From NCBI RefSeq assembly GCF_013386165.1, contig NZ_JACAOS010000003.1, positions 124,001 through 188,000 on the forward strand: a stretch of DNA of 64,000 nucleotides, written 5' to 3'. The stretch comes from Pseudomonas gingeri (GTDB taxonomy: Bacteria; Pseudomonadota; Gammaproteobacteria; Pseudomonadales; Pseudomonadaceae). The position numbers were made by a program, and so were the translations under genes. The notes under the pieces were generated by a model, which was given only the letters and a program-made list of their open reading frames with translations, searched no databases and was not told the origin of the DNA. Below, in pieces: positions 16,815 through 24,462 of the stretch (position 1 is the first letter of the stretch; the number at the start of each line of letters is the position of its first letter).

Positions 16815-17561
16815 ATGGACAAAGTCATCGTCATCACGGGCGGCAGCCGGGGTATCGGCGCCGCTACCGCTGTGCTCGCCGCGCAACAGGGTTATCGCAT
16901 CTGTATCAACTACCTGGCGGATGAGGAAGCGGCCCTGCGGGTGCTGGAGCAGGTGCGCGGGCTCGGCGCCGTGGCCATTGCCGTGCGTGCCGATGTCAGT
17001 ATCGAGGATGAGGTGATCCGCCTGTTCAGTCGGGTGGATACCGAACTGGGATCGGTCACCGCCCTGGTCAACAATGCCGGGACCGTCGGGCACAAGTCCC
17101 GGGTCGATGAGATGTCCGAGTTTCGTATTCTGCAAACCCTGAAGGTCAACACCCTGGCGCCGATCCTCTGCGCCAAGCACGCGGTGCGACGGATGTCGCC
17201 ACGCCATGGCGGCCAGGGCGGCAATATCGTCAATGTGTCTTCGGCGGCGGCGCGTCTCGGTTCGCCCAACGAATACGTGGATTACGCGGCTTCCAAGGGT
17301 GCAGTGGACACCTTCACCCTGGGCTTGTCCAAGGAACTGGCGGGCGAGGGCATTCGGGTCAATGCCGTGCGCCCTGGTTATATCTATACCGAGTTCCATG
17401 CCCTCAGCGGTGATGCCGACCGGGTCAGCAAGCTGGAGTCGGCGATTCCCATGGGCCGTGGCGGTCGTGCCGAAGAAGTGGCCGAGGCGATTATCTGGCT
17501 GCTGTCGGACAAGGCTTCCTACGCCACCGGGACCTTTATCGATCTGGCGGGTGGACGTTAA
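16815..17561 (+). CDS. Short-chain dehydrogenase/reductase
   Basis: This 248-aa classical SDR has the NAD(P)-binding TGGSRGIGAA near residues 8-17, the NNAG motif, the catalytic Ser in NVSSAAAR and the YxxxK pair in YAASKGA. The C-terminal AGGR tail is usual for FabG-like reductases. It is cytoplasmic and its substrate is not predictable. A GC hairpin (CCCCAGC..GCTGGGG) lies 12 bases after the stop codon and may help end transcription. Confidence 0.9.
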   Translation: MDKVIVITGGSRGIGAATAVLAAQQGYRICINYLADEEAALRVLEQVRGLGAVAIAVRADVSIEDEVIRLFSRVDTELGSVTALVNNAGTVGHKSRVDEMSEFRILQTLKVNTLAPILCAKHAVRRMSPRHGGQGGNIVNVSSAAARLGSPNEYVDYAASKGAVDTFTLGLSKELAGEGIRVNAVRPGYIYTEFHALSGDADRVSKLESAIPMGRGGRAEEVAEAIIWLLSDKASYATGTFIDLAGGR

Positions 17562-17572
17562 GTCGGTTTCCG

Positions 17573-17592
17573 CCCCAGCCATGTCGCTGGGG
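17573..17592. terminator. GC-rich hairpin after the SDR gene
   Basis: CCCCAGC at 17573-17579 pairs with GCTGGGG at 17586-17592. There is no T-run, so terminator function is uncertain. Confidence 0.3.
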
Positions 17593-17681
17593 TACAACGC
17601 CCGGTCGAGCACAGGCTTCAGACTGTAACGCCGGGGCCAGGGTTTTGCCTGGCCACCGATCGACTGTTACAGGACTCCCGA

Positions 17682-18257
17682 ATGACCGTTATCTTTCGTC
17701 CGGCGCTACGCTCGGACGCCCGCGAGATTGCCCGCCTGTTCCAGATTTCTTCGGAAGGTGCGTCCGACTATATCTGGAGCCAGTTGGCTGAAGGCGCCGA
17801 GTCCCTGCTGGATGTCGGCGAGCGGCGTTATTCCCGCGAGGGCGTGGATTTCTCTTATGAGAATTGCTTGATGGCTGAGGCGGATGGCCAGGTCATTGGC
17901 ATGTTGCACAGTTATCCGATGTTTGAAGATTTGGAGGCGACGCCGAGTACCGATCCGGTCCTGGCGCCGTATGCTGATCTGGAGATTCCGGACACGTTGT
18001 ATATTTCCAGCCTGGCCTTGCATGAGGGCTGGCGTAACCAGGGCTTGGGTGCGGGTTTTCTAGAACATGCCCGTCAGCGCTGCCGGACGCTTGGGCTCAA
18101 GGGCTTGAGCCTGATCGACTATGCAATGAACAGCGGCGCTTGCCGTTTCTATCAGCGTCATGGTTTCACGATCGTTGGTGAATGCCAGATCGTGCCGCAT
18201 CCGATGATCCGGGTGACCGGCGCGGCGTACCTGATGCACTGGCCCCTTATTCCCTAG
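17682..18257 (+). CDS. GNAT-family N-acetyltransferase
   Basis: This 191-aa protein has GNAT motif A at RNQGLGAGFLEHARQRC (about residues 113-129), where the Gln-x-x-Gly-x-Gly-type loop binds acetyl-CoA. It has an upstream motif D/C region and a C-terminal NSGACRFYQRHGF typical of the fold. It acetylates an unknown amine. CAGGA six bases before the ATG supports the start. Confidence 0.88.
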   Translation: MTVIFRPALRSDAREIARLFQISSEGASDYIWSQLAEGAESLLDVGERRYSREGVDFSYENCLMAEADGQVIGMLHSYPMFEDLEATPSTDPVLAPYADLEIPDTLYISSLALHEGWRNQGLGAGFLEHARQRCRTLGLKGLSLIDYAMNSGACRFYQRHGFTIVGECQIVPHPMIRVTGAAYLMHWPLIP

Positions 18258-18276
18258 GGGCGTACACATTCCCCCT

Positions 18277-18364
18277 TGTAGGAGCGAGCTTGCTCGCGAT
18301 CCGCCGACAGGCGGACTCTCCGGCGTCTGGCAGGACGCCATCGCGAGCAAGCTCGCTCCTACAA
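18277..18364. repeat. REP element pair (AGGAGCGAGCTTGCTCGCGAT family)
   Basis: TGTAGGAGCGAGCTTGCTCG at the left end is mirrored by CGAGCAAGCTCGCTCCTACA at the right end, with a hairpin-forming centre. It lies between the convergent GNAT and MocR genes. Confidence 0.85.
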
Positions 18365-18383
18365 GGTGTGTGTTTGCCTTGAA

Positions 18384-19817
18384 TCACTGGTCCAGCAGTG
18401 ACCGCACAATCCGCCCCAGGGTTTCCATGGCCTGCTCCGACACCTCGCTCCACGGGCTGCCGTAATTCAGGCGGATACAGTTGCGAAAGCGTTGGGTCGG
18501 CGAAAAGATCGGTCCCGGGGCGATGCTGATGCCCTGGGCCAGGGCGATCTGGAACAGCTTCAGCGAATCCATCTGCTCCGGCAGTTCCAGCCACAGGAAG
18601 TAACCGCCGCTCGGCTGGCTGACCCGGGTCTGCGCCGGGAAATAGCGGGCAATCGCCGCCAACATGGCGTTCTGTTGTTCTTCCAGGGCATAACGCAGCT
18701 TGCGCAAGTGCCGGTCGTAGCCGCCGTTTTGCAGGTAGTCGGCCAGGGCGGCCTGGGCCGGCATCGAGGCGCACAGCGAGGTCATCAGCTTCAGTCGCTC
18801 GACCTTCTGCGCGTAACGTCCCGCTGCCACCCAGCCGATACGGTAGCCCGGGGCCAGGCTCTTGGAGAAGGAGCCGCAGTGCATCACCAGGCCTTCGGTG
18901 TCGAAGGCCTTGGCCGGTTTCGGCGCCTGTTGGCCGTAATAGAGTTCGGCGTAGACATCGTCCTCGATCAGCGGCACCTGATGGCTGCGCAACAGTTCCA
19001 CCAACTCCTGCTTCTTCGCTTCCGGCACGGTTGCGCCCAGGGGGTTCTGGAAACTGGTCATGCACCACACGGCCTTGATCGGATGGCGTTCCAGGGTTTG
19101 CGCCAGCACGCCGAGGTCAATGCCGTCGCGCGGATGCACCGGGATCTCCACCGCCTTGAGCTTGAGCCGTTCCAGCACTTGCAGGCAGGCATAAAAAGCC
19201 GGGGCCTCGATGGCCACCAGGTCGCCGGGTTCGGTGACGGCCTGCAGGCACAGGTTCAGCGCCTCGAGGGCGCCGCTGGTGATCAGCAGTTCCTCCATGG
19301 GCAGCATCAGCCCGCCGACCATATAACGCAGGGCGATCTGCCGACGCAGTTGCGGGTTACCCGGCGACAGGTCGGTGACCACCAGGCGCGGGTCCATCTC
19401 GCGGCTTGAGCTGGCCAGGGAACGGGACAGGCGTTGCAGGGGAAACAGCATCGGGCTCGGGAAGGCCGAGCCGAAGGGCACGGTGGTGGGGTCCTTGATG
19501 GAATCGAGCACCGAGAACACCAGCTCGCTGACATCCACCTCGGTGGACTCGTTGACCTGGCTGCTGATCGCCGGCTCCGAAAACGGGCTGGGGGTGTGGG
19601 CGTTGACGAAGTAGCCGGAGCGCGGCCGGGCGCGGATCAGGCCACGGCGTTCCAGCAGGTAATAGGCCTGGAACACGGTGGAGGGGCTGACCCCGTAAGT
19701 CTGGCTGGCATAACGTACCGACGGCACACGCTGACCGGGTCCGAGGACGCCGGTGCGGATCAGTTCAGCGATGTCGTCGGCGAATTTTTCGTAGCGTTTC
19801 ATGGTGGTTCGGCTCAT
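18384..19817 (-). CDS. MocR-type GntR/aminotransferase transcriptional regulator
   Basis: This 477-aa protein has an N-terminal GntR winged helix (about residues 8-72, with GPGQRVPSVRYASQTYGVSPSTV). It is fused to a class I aminotransferase-like domain that carries the PLP-Lys motif SFSKSLAPGYRIGW. MocR proteins sense PLP or amino compounds and regulate nearby or distant genes. No obvious metabolic partner adjoins here, since the neighbours are GNAT and ccoG. Two ATGs 15 bp apart leave the exact start open. Confidence 0.92.
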   Translation of the reverse strand: MSRTTMKRYEKFADDIAELIRTGVLGPGQRVPSVRYASQTYGVSPSTVFQAYYLLERRGLIRARPRSGYFVNAHTPSPFSEPAISSQVNESTEVDVSELVFSVLDSIKDPTTVPFGSAFPSPMLFPLQRLSRSLASSSREMDPRLVVTDLSPGNPQLRRQIALRYMVGGLMLPMEELLITSGALEALNLCLQAVTEPGDLVAIEAPAFYACLQVLERLKLKAVEIPVHPRDGIDLGVLAQTLERHPIKAVWCMTSFQNPLGATVPEAKKQELVELLRSHQVPLIEDDVYAELYYGQQAPKPAKAFDTEGLVMHCGSFSKSLAPGYRIGWVAAGRYAQKVERLKLMTSLCASMPAQAALADYLQNGGYDRHLRKLRYALEEQQNAMLAAIARYFPAQTRVSQPSGGYFLWLELPEQMDSLKLFQIALAQGISIAPGPIFSPTQRFRNCIRLNYGSPWSEVSEQAMETLGRIVRSLLDQ

Positions 19818-19886
19818 TCGATATAGGCACGCAACAGCGAATCGTCTTAAAGAGCGAAGAGCGCCTTTCTACAGTTGCCACACCTT

Positions 19887-20019
19887 TGTGGCGAGGGGGC
19901 TTGCCCCCGCTCGGCTGCGCAGCAGTCGTAAAACCGGACACCTCGCTGTGTCAGACACAATGAGTTCTCTGGTTTCAGGGGCGCTTCGCACCCCAGCGCG
20001 GGCAAGCCCGCTCGCCACA
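19887..20019. repeat. REPIN (GTGGCGAG..CTCGCCACA family)
   Basis: The ends TGTGGCGAGGGGGCTTGCCC and GGGCAAGCCCGCTCGCCACA flank a spacer of about 95 bp. It is the same family as the elements near 1.7 kb and 53.6 kb. Confidence 0.85.
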
Positions 20020-20059
20020 TTGGAGTATTCGCTGTTCAGGTGCTCGGGATTCTAAGGCA

Positions 20060-21472
20060 TCAACGGTTCCGCGGGGCGACAAAGCGGCTCTTCGCCACGC
20101 TGTAGACGCCAGGTTCGTCGCTGTCGATGACCTTGAAACTCAGCTCCTGTGAGCTGCTTTTCGGCTTGTCGGCAACCATCACCACCGACACCGGCAGGTC
20201 GGCGATTTCACCCGCCGCCAGGTTCAGTTCGGTCTTGCCCTGCAGCTGGAAACCGTCCGAGTCCAGCAACTCCAGGCGATAGCGCTGGGGCTGCTGGGTC
20301 TTGTTGATGACCTTGAGGCTGTAGATATTCTCGATCTGGCCCTGGCTGTTTTCCCGGAACAGCCCACGGTCCTTGCTCACGTCCAGCGAGACCATGGGCC
20401 GTTCCACCAGGGACACGGCCAGCGCGCCGATCATGATCAGCAGCACCGCGCTGTAGCCGATCAGCCGTGGTCGCAGCAGGTGGGTCTTGCCGCCTTGCAA
20501 CTCATGCTCGGAGGTATAACTCACCAGTCCACGGGCATAACCCATCTTGTCCATGATCGAATCACAGGCGTCGATGCAGGCCGCGCAGCCGATGCATTCC
20601 ATCTGCAAGCCGTCGCGGATATCGATGCCGGTAGGGCAGACCTGCACGCACATCTGGCAGTCGATGCAATCCCCCAGGCCGACACTGGCCGGCGCCACAT
20701 CACGTTTACGCGGGCCACGGTGTTCACCCCGGGCGACGTCGTAGGAAATGGTCAGGGTGTCCTTGTCGAACATCACGCTCTGGAACCGCGCATAGGGGCA
20801 CATGTGCATGCACACGGCTTCGCGCAGCCAGCCGGCGTTGATGTAGGTGGCCGCGGTGAAGAACAGCACCCAGAACAGGCTGACACCGCCGATCTGCAGG
20901 GTCATCAGTTCTTCGGCCAGGGGCCGGATCGGAGTGAAGTAACCGACAAAGGTCAGCCCGGTCAGCAGGCTGATACCCAGCCACAAAGTGTGCTTGGCAG
21001 CACGCCGGGCCAGTTTGTTCGGGCCCCAGGGCGCGGCTTGCAGCTTGATGCGCTGGTTGCGTTCGCCTTCGGTGACTTTCTCGCACCACATGAACAGCCA
21101 GGTCCACGAACTTTGCGGGCAGGTATAACCGCACCAGACCCGCCCGGCGAACACGGTGATGGCGAACAGGCCGAAGGCACAGATGATCAGCAGGGCCGAG
21201 AGCAGGATGAAATCCTGGGGCCAGAAGGTCGCGCCGAAAATATGGAAACGACTTTCGGCCAGGTCCCAGAGCACCGCCTGGCGACCGCCCCAGTTCAGCC
21301 ACACCGTGCCGAAGAACAGCAGGAACAGAAAGCCCGCGCCACCCAGGCGCAGGTTACGGAACAGCCCGCTGAAGCTGCGGGTGTGGATCAGTTGGTCGGT
21401 GGACTTGGCCTTCATCCTTGGACGCACAGGCTCGAAGGTGTCAACACTCTGGACGGGGATTCTCTCGCTCAT
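20060..21472 (-). CDS. ccoG: Cytochrome c oxidase accessory protein CcoG (FixG/RdxA)
   Basis: This 470-aa membrane iron-sulfur protein is needed to prepare copper for cbb3-type oxidase assembly. It has membrane segments near residues 46-60, 85-110, 163-180 and 195-212, a CGYTCPQ motif near 114, and a double 4Fe-4S cluster region at about 268-303 (CIDCQMCVQVCP and CIGCAACIDAC). A C-terminal immunoglobulin-like domain follows another membrane segment near 345. The start at 21472 (MSERIPVQ) matches the family better than 21496. It is not beside ccoNOP in this window. A candidate Anr box lies about 200 bp upstream. Confidence 0.93.
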   Translation of the reverse strand: MSERIPVQSVDTFEPVRPRMKAKSTDQLIHTRSFSGLFRNLRLGGAGFLFLLFFGTVWLNWGGRQAVLWDLAESRFHIFGATFWPQDFILLSALLIICAFGLFAITVFAGRVWCGYTCPQSSWTWLFMWCEKVTEGERNQRIKLQAAPWGPNKLARRAAKHTLWLGISLLTGLTFVGYFTPIRPLAEELMTLQIGGVSLFWVLFFTAATYINAGWLREAVCMHMCPYARFQSVMFDKDTLTISYDVARGEHRGPRKRDVAPASVGLGDCIDCQMCVQVCPTGIDIRDGLQMECIGCAACIDACDSIMDKMGYARGLVSYTSEHELQGGKTHLLRPRLIGYSAVLLIMIGALAVSLVERPMVSLDVSKDRGLFRENSQGQIENIYSLKVINKTQQPQRYRLELLDSDGFQLQGKTELNLAAGEIADLPVSVVMVADKPKSSSQELSFKVIDSDEPGVYSVAKSRFVAPRNR

Positions 21473-21664
21473 GGTTTGTCGCTCGTCAGCCTCCATCAGG
21501 CCTGGGCACTATGCCGAGCGAACTGTTTGCATAACAGACTCAGGTATTTGAATAAAAAGCGGATCAGATGAATGTCCACGTGGACCTGCGACAGCTTGTC
21601 CTACCCCGCACCACTCGCGGTCGACGTGCCCTGCGGCGCCAGGCGGAAAAGCCGGGCGCCGCTG

Positions 21665-21678
21665 CTGATACAGATCAA
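21665..21678 (-). promoter_or_regulatory. Candidate Anr/FNR box upstream of ccoG
   Basis: On the minus strand the sequence reads TTGATCTGTATCAG, one base from the Anr/FNR consensus TTGAT-N4-ATCAA. It lies about 193 bp before the ccoG start, immediately after the stop of the small upstream gene. Low-oxygen control of ccoG is known in related bacteria. Confidence 0.5.
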
Positions 21679-21918
21679 TCAAATCACCGAATCACCGTCG
21701 CTCACCTTCACATGATGGCGGCCGTCGAGGGCGCCGGCGACGGTCAGGGCGTCGGCTTCCGCTTCGGTGATCCAGATGAACTGGCCGTTCAGTTCGGCGC
21801 GGGACATGCTTTTGCCGTCGTCGGTGCTCAGGCGCACGGCACTGGCCGGGCCATGGAGACGGATGTCGCCTTGCTCCAGGGCACAGGTCTGGTTCGAGGC
21901 TTCGATATGCACGGGCAT
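21679..21918 (-). CDS. Small Pseudomonas protein, possibly DUF3203
   Basis: This 79-aa acidic protein starts MPVHIEASNQTCAL. The start at 21918 is set by AAGGAGA eight bases upstream, and a longer frame from 21996 lacks support. Size and look resemble the Pseudomonas-restricted DUF3203 proteins, but this is recalled rather than tested. It lies 70 bp downstream of the proline-rich peptide gene on the same strand and could share its transcript. Confidence 0.65.
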   Translation of the reverse strand: MPVHIEASNQTCALEQGDIRLHGPASAVRLSTDDGKSMSRAELNGQFIWITEAEADALTVAGALDGRHHVKVSDGDSVI

Positions 21919-21988
21919 GGTGCTCTCCTTGTGTTCGGGGCGAGCGCGGCTGAAGCGGCATTCGCGTCTATGCTTCAGGCGCGCCGCG

Positions 21989-22147
21989 TCAGGCAATCAC
22001 TGGCGGCATGGTCGTCGGTGGATCGATCCTGGGCGGTGGTGTGCTGCCGGGCGGTTCCTGCTCGGGGATCGGTTGCGGCTCGATGGGGGGTAGGGTCGGT
22101 TTGTCGATATTGGGATCGGGCGTTTCTGCTGGAATCGGAATATTCAT
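21989..22147 (-). CDS. Proline-rich 52-aa peptide
   Basis: This is a short gene with AAGGAGG eight bases upstream of the ATG at 22147. The product begins MNIPIPAETPDPNIDKP and is about one-third proline, with repeated PIP/PEP/PPP steps and no signal peptide. It is likely extended or disordered, and its function is unknown. It sits head-to-head with glgE, whose start is 251 bp away, and upstream of the 79-aa gene on the same strand. Confidence 0.6.
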   Translation of the reverse strand: MNIPIPAETPDPNIDKPTLPPIEPQPIPEQEPPGSTPPPRIDPPTTMPPVIA

Positions 22148-22283
22148 GAAGCTGGCCTCCTTTATGCGTGCTTCAGGTGGGACACCCTGTCAGGGATCGG
22201 GGCACCCGGTAAAACGGTGGACCCCGTTCAGGTGCTTTTGACTCCCGCTTTATGACGAGTGGAGGTTGCCGGCCAATCGGTCT

Positions 22284-22311
22284 GAACTTTTGTCCCGGCA
22301 GCGGGCTCCGA
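22284..22311 (+). promoter_or_regulatory. AlgU (sigma22/RpoE)-type promoter candidate for the glgE operon
   Basis: GAACTT at 22284-22289, a 17-base spacer, and TCCGA at 22307-22311 fit the AlgU/RpoE consensus GAACTT-N16/17-TCtgA. It lies 88 bp before the glgE start. This would tie the operon to envelope or osmotic stress. Confidence 0.5.
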
Positions 22312-22398
22312 ACTGAAATGACCTTTTTCAGGAAGAAGCCGGTTGCCATGCAGATTTCGCAGAGTAGAGCGTCCATGGGGCGTAAGGAGTGATGCTCG

Positions 22399-24396
22399 AT
22401 GTCAGCCGATAAACCGTTGGACGAGGAGGGCACTGAAGTCCTGCCCTTGTCCCAGGCGTTGCTGCTGCCACGCATTGCCATTGAAGACGTGACGCCGACC
22501 GTCGATGGTGGGCAGTTCGCGGTCAAGGCGGTGGCGGGACAGGAACTGGTGGTGAGCGCCAAGGTGTTTGCCGACGGCCACGACAAGCTGGCCGTGCTGC
22601 TGGCCTGGAAAAACCTGGGCGACGCCGACTGGCAACGCACGGTCATGGCCGATAAAGGCAACAACGCCTGGCAGGGCCGCTTGCGGGTCGGCGACCAGGG
22701 GCGTTATGTCTACCGGATCGAAGCCTGGATCGATCAGTTCGCCAGCTTCTGCTACGAACTGGAGAAGAAGTTCGTCGCAGGTCAGCCTATCGAACTCGAA
22801 TTGCAGGAAGGGCGGGCGCAGGTGCAGCACGCCATCGAACGCAGCCAGGACGACGTGGCGATGGGCCTGACGGCCCTGCACGAGGAGTTGCTGCACCTGT
22901 CGAGTGATGGCCAGGTCGAGCGCTTTCTCAAACCCTCCACGGCGGTGTTGATGCGCAAGGCCGACCACCATGCCTACCTGAGTCGCAGCTACGACTATCC
23001 CCTGGAGGTGGAGCGCAGCCTGGCGCAGTTCGCCAGTTGGTACGAATTGTTCCCGCGCTCGGTCACCGACCGGGTGGAGCGTCACGGCACGTTCAATGAT
23101 GTGCACGGCCGCCTGCCGATGATCCGCGACATGGGTTTCGACGTGCTGTATTTCCCGCCCATCCATCCTATCGGTCGCAGCTACCGCAAAGGCCCGAACA
23201 ATTCCCTGATGGCCGGCCCCGATGATCCGGGCAGTCCCTATGCGATCGGCAGCGAGGACGGCGGGCATGAGGCGATTCACCCGCAACTGGGCAGCCGCGA
23301 GGATTTTCGCCAGCTGGTCACTGCCGCGGCCGAACACGGCCTGGAAATCGCCCTGGATTTCGCCATCCAATGTTCCCAGGATCACCCCTGGTTGCAGCAG
23401 CATCCCGGCTGGTTCAACTGGCGGCCGGACGGCAGCATCAAATACGCGGAGAACCCGCCGAAAAAATACCAGGACATCGTCAACGTCGACTTCTATGCCG
23501 CCGAGGCGATTCCCAGTCTCTGGGTCGAGTTGCGCGATATCGTGCTGGGTTGGGTCGAGGAAGGGGTGAAGATCTTTCGGGTCGACAACCCTCACACCAA
23601 GCCGCTGCCGTTCTGGCAGTGGTTGATCGCCGATGTGCGCGGCACTCATCCCGAGGTGATGTTTCTCGCCGAGGCATTCACCACACCGGCGATGATGGCG
23701 CGCCTGGGTAAGGTCGGTTATTCCCAGAGCTACACCTATTTCACCTGGCGCAACACCAAGGCCGAGCTGGCCAGTTATTTCACCGAGCTGAACCAGTCGC
23801 CCTGGCGCGAGTGCTACCGGCCGAATTTCTTCGTGAATACACCGGATATCAACCCGGGCTTCCTCCACCACTCCGGGCGCGCCGGATTTCTGATTCGGGC
23901 GGTGTTGGCAACCATGGGTTCCGGGCTCTGGGGCATGTACTCGGGGTTCGAACTGTGCGAGTCGGCGGCGTTGCCGGGCAAGGAGGAGTACCTGGATTCG
24001 GAGAAATATGAGATCCGCCCACGGGACTTCAATGCACCGGGCAACATCATCGCCGAGATCGCCCAGTTCAATCGTATCCGTCGCCAGCACCCGGCCTTGC
24101 AGACGCATTTGGGGTTGCAGGTCTACAACGCCTGGAACGACAACATCCTGTATTTCGGCAAGCGCACGGCGGACCTCGGCAGCTTCATCCTGGTGGCGGT
24201 CAGCCTCGATCCCCACAACGCCCAGGAAGCGCATTTCGAATTGCCCTTGTGGGAATTCGGCCTGCCGGATGACGCCGCGACCCGTGGCGAGGATTTGATG
24301 AACGGCCATACCTGGACCTGGTATGGCAAGACCCAGTGGATGCGTATCGAGCCCTGGCATCAGCCATTCGGCATCTGGCGGATCACCAGGATCTGA
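22399..24396 (+). CDS. glgE: Alpha-1,4-glucan:maltose-1-phosphate maltosyltransferase GlgE
   Basis: This 665-aa GH13_3 enzyme extends alpha-1,4-glucans with maltosyl units from maltose-1-phosphate. It has an N-terminal beta domain (about residues 20-115), a helical insert, and the catalytic barrel with conserved acids: nucleophile Asp in IFRVDNPHTKP, acid/base Glu in FLAEAFT, and the third Asp in FVNTPDINPGF. The phosphate-binding insertion KYAENPPKKYQDI is present. The start has AAGGAG nine bases upstream. It is first in an operon with treS-maltokinase, which makes its substrate, and glgB, which branches its product. Confidence 0.96.
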   Translation: MSADKPLDEEGTEVLPLSQALLLPRIAIEDVTPTVDGGQFAVKAVAGQELVVSAKVFADGHDKLAVLLAWKNLGDADWQRTVMADKGNNAWQGRLRVGDQGRYVYRIEAWIDQFASFCYELEKKFVAGQPIELELQEGRAQVQHAIERSQDDVAMGLTALHEELLHLSSDGQVERFLKPSTAVLMRKADHHAYLSRSYDYPLEVERSLAQFASWYELFPRSVTDRVERHGTFNDVHGRLPMIRDMGFDVLYFPPIHPIGRSYRKGPNNSLMAGPDDPGSPYAIGSEDGGHEAIHPQLGSREDFRQLVTAAAEHGLEIALDFAIQCSQDHPWLQQHPGWFNWRPDGSIKYAENPPKKYQDIVNVDFYAAEAIPSLWVELRDIVLGWVEEGVKIFRVDNPHTKPLPFWQWLIADVRGTHPEVMFLAEAFTTPAMMARLGKVGYSQSYTYFTWRNTKAELASYFTELNQSPWRECYRPNFFVNTPDINPGFLHHSGRAGFLIRAVLATMGSGLWGMYSGFELCESAALPGKEEYLDSEKYEIRPRDFNAPGNIIAEIAQFNRIRRQHPALQTHLGLQVYNAWNDNILYFGKRTADLGSFILVAVSLDPHNAQEAHFELPLWEFGLPDDAATRGEDLMNGHTWTWYGKTQWMRIEPWHQPFGIWRITRI

Positions 24397-24462
24397 GGAA
24401 GCACACCCTCGCCACAAGGTCTGGTGCCCGTCGTAGCGAACAGCAATTCCAAGGAGTTACCC

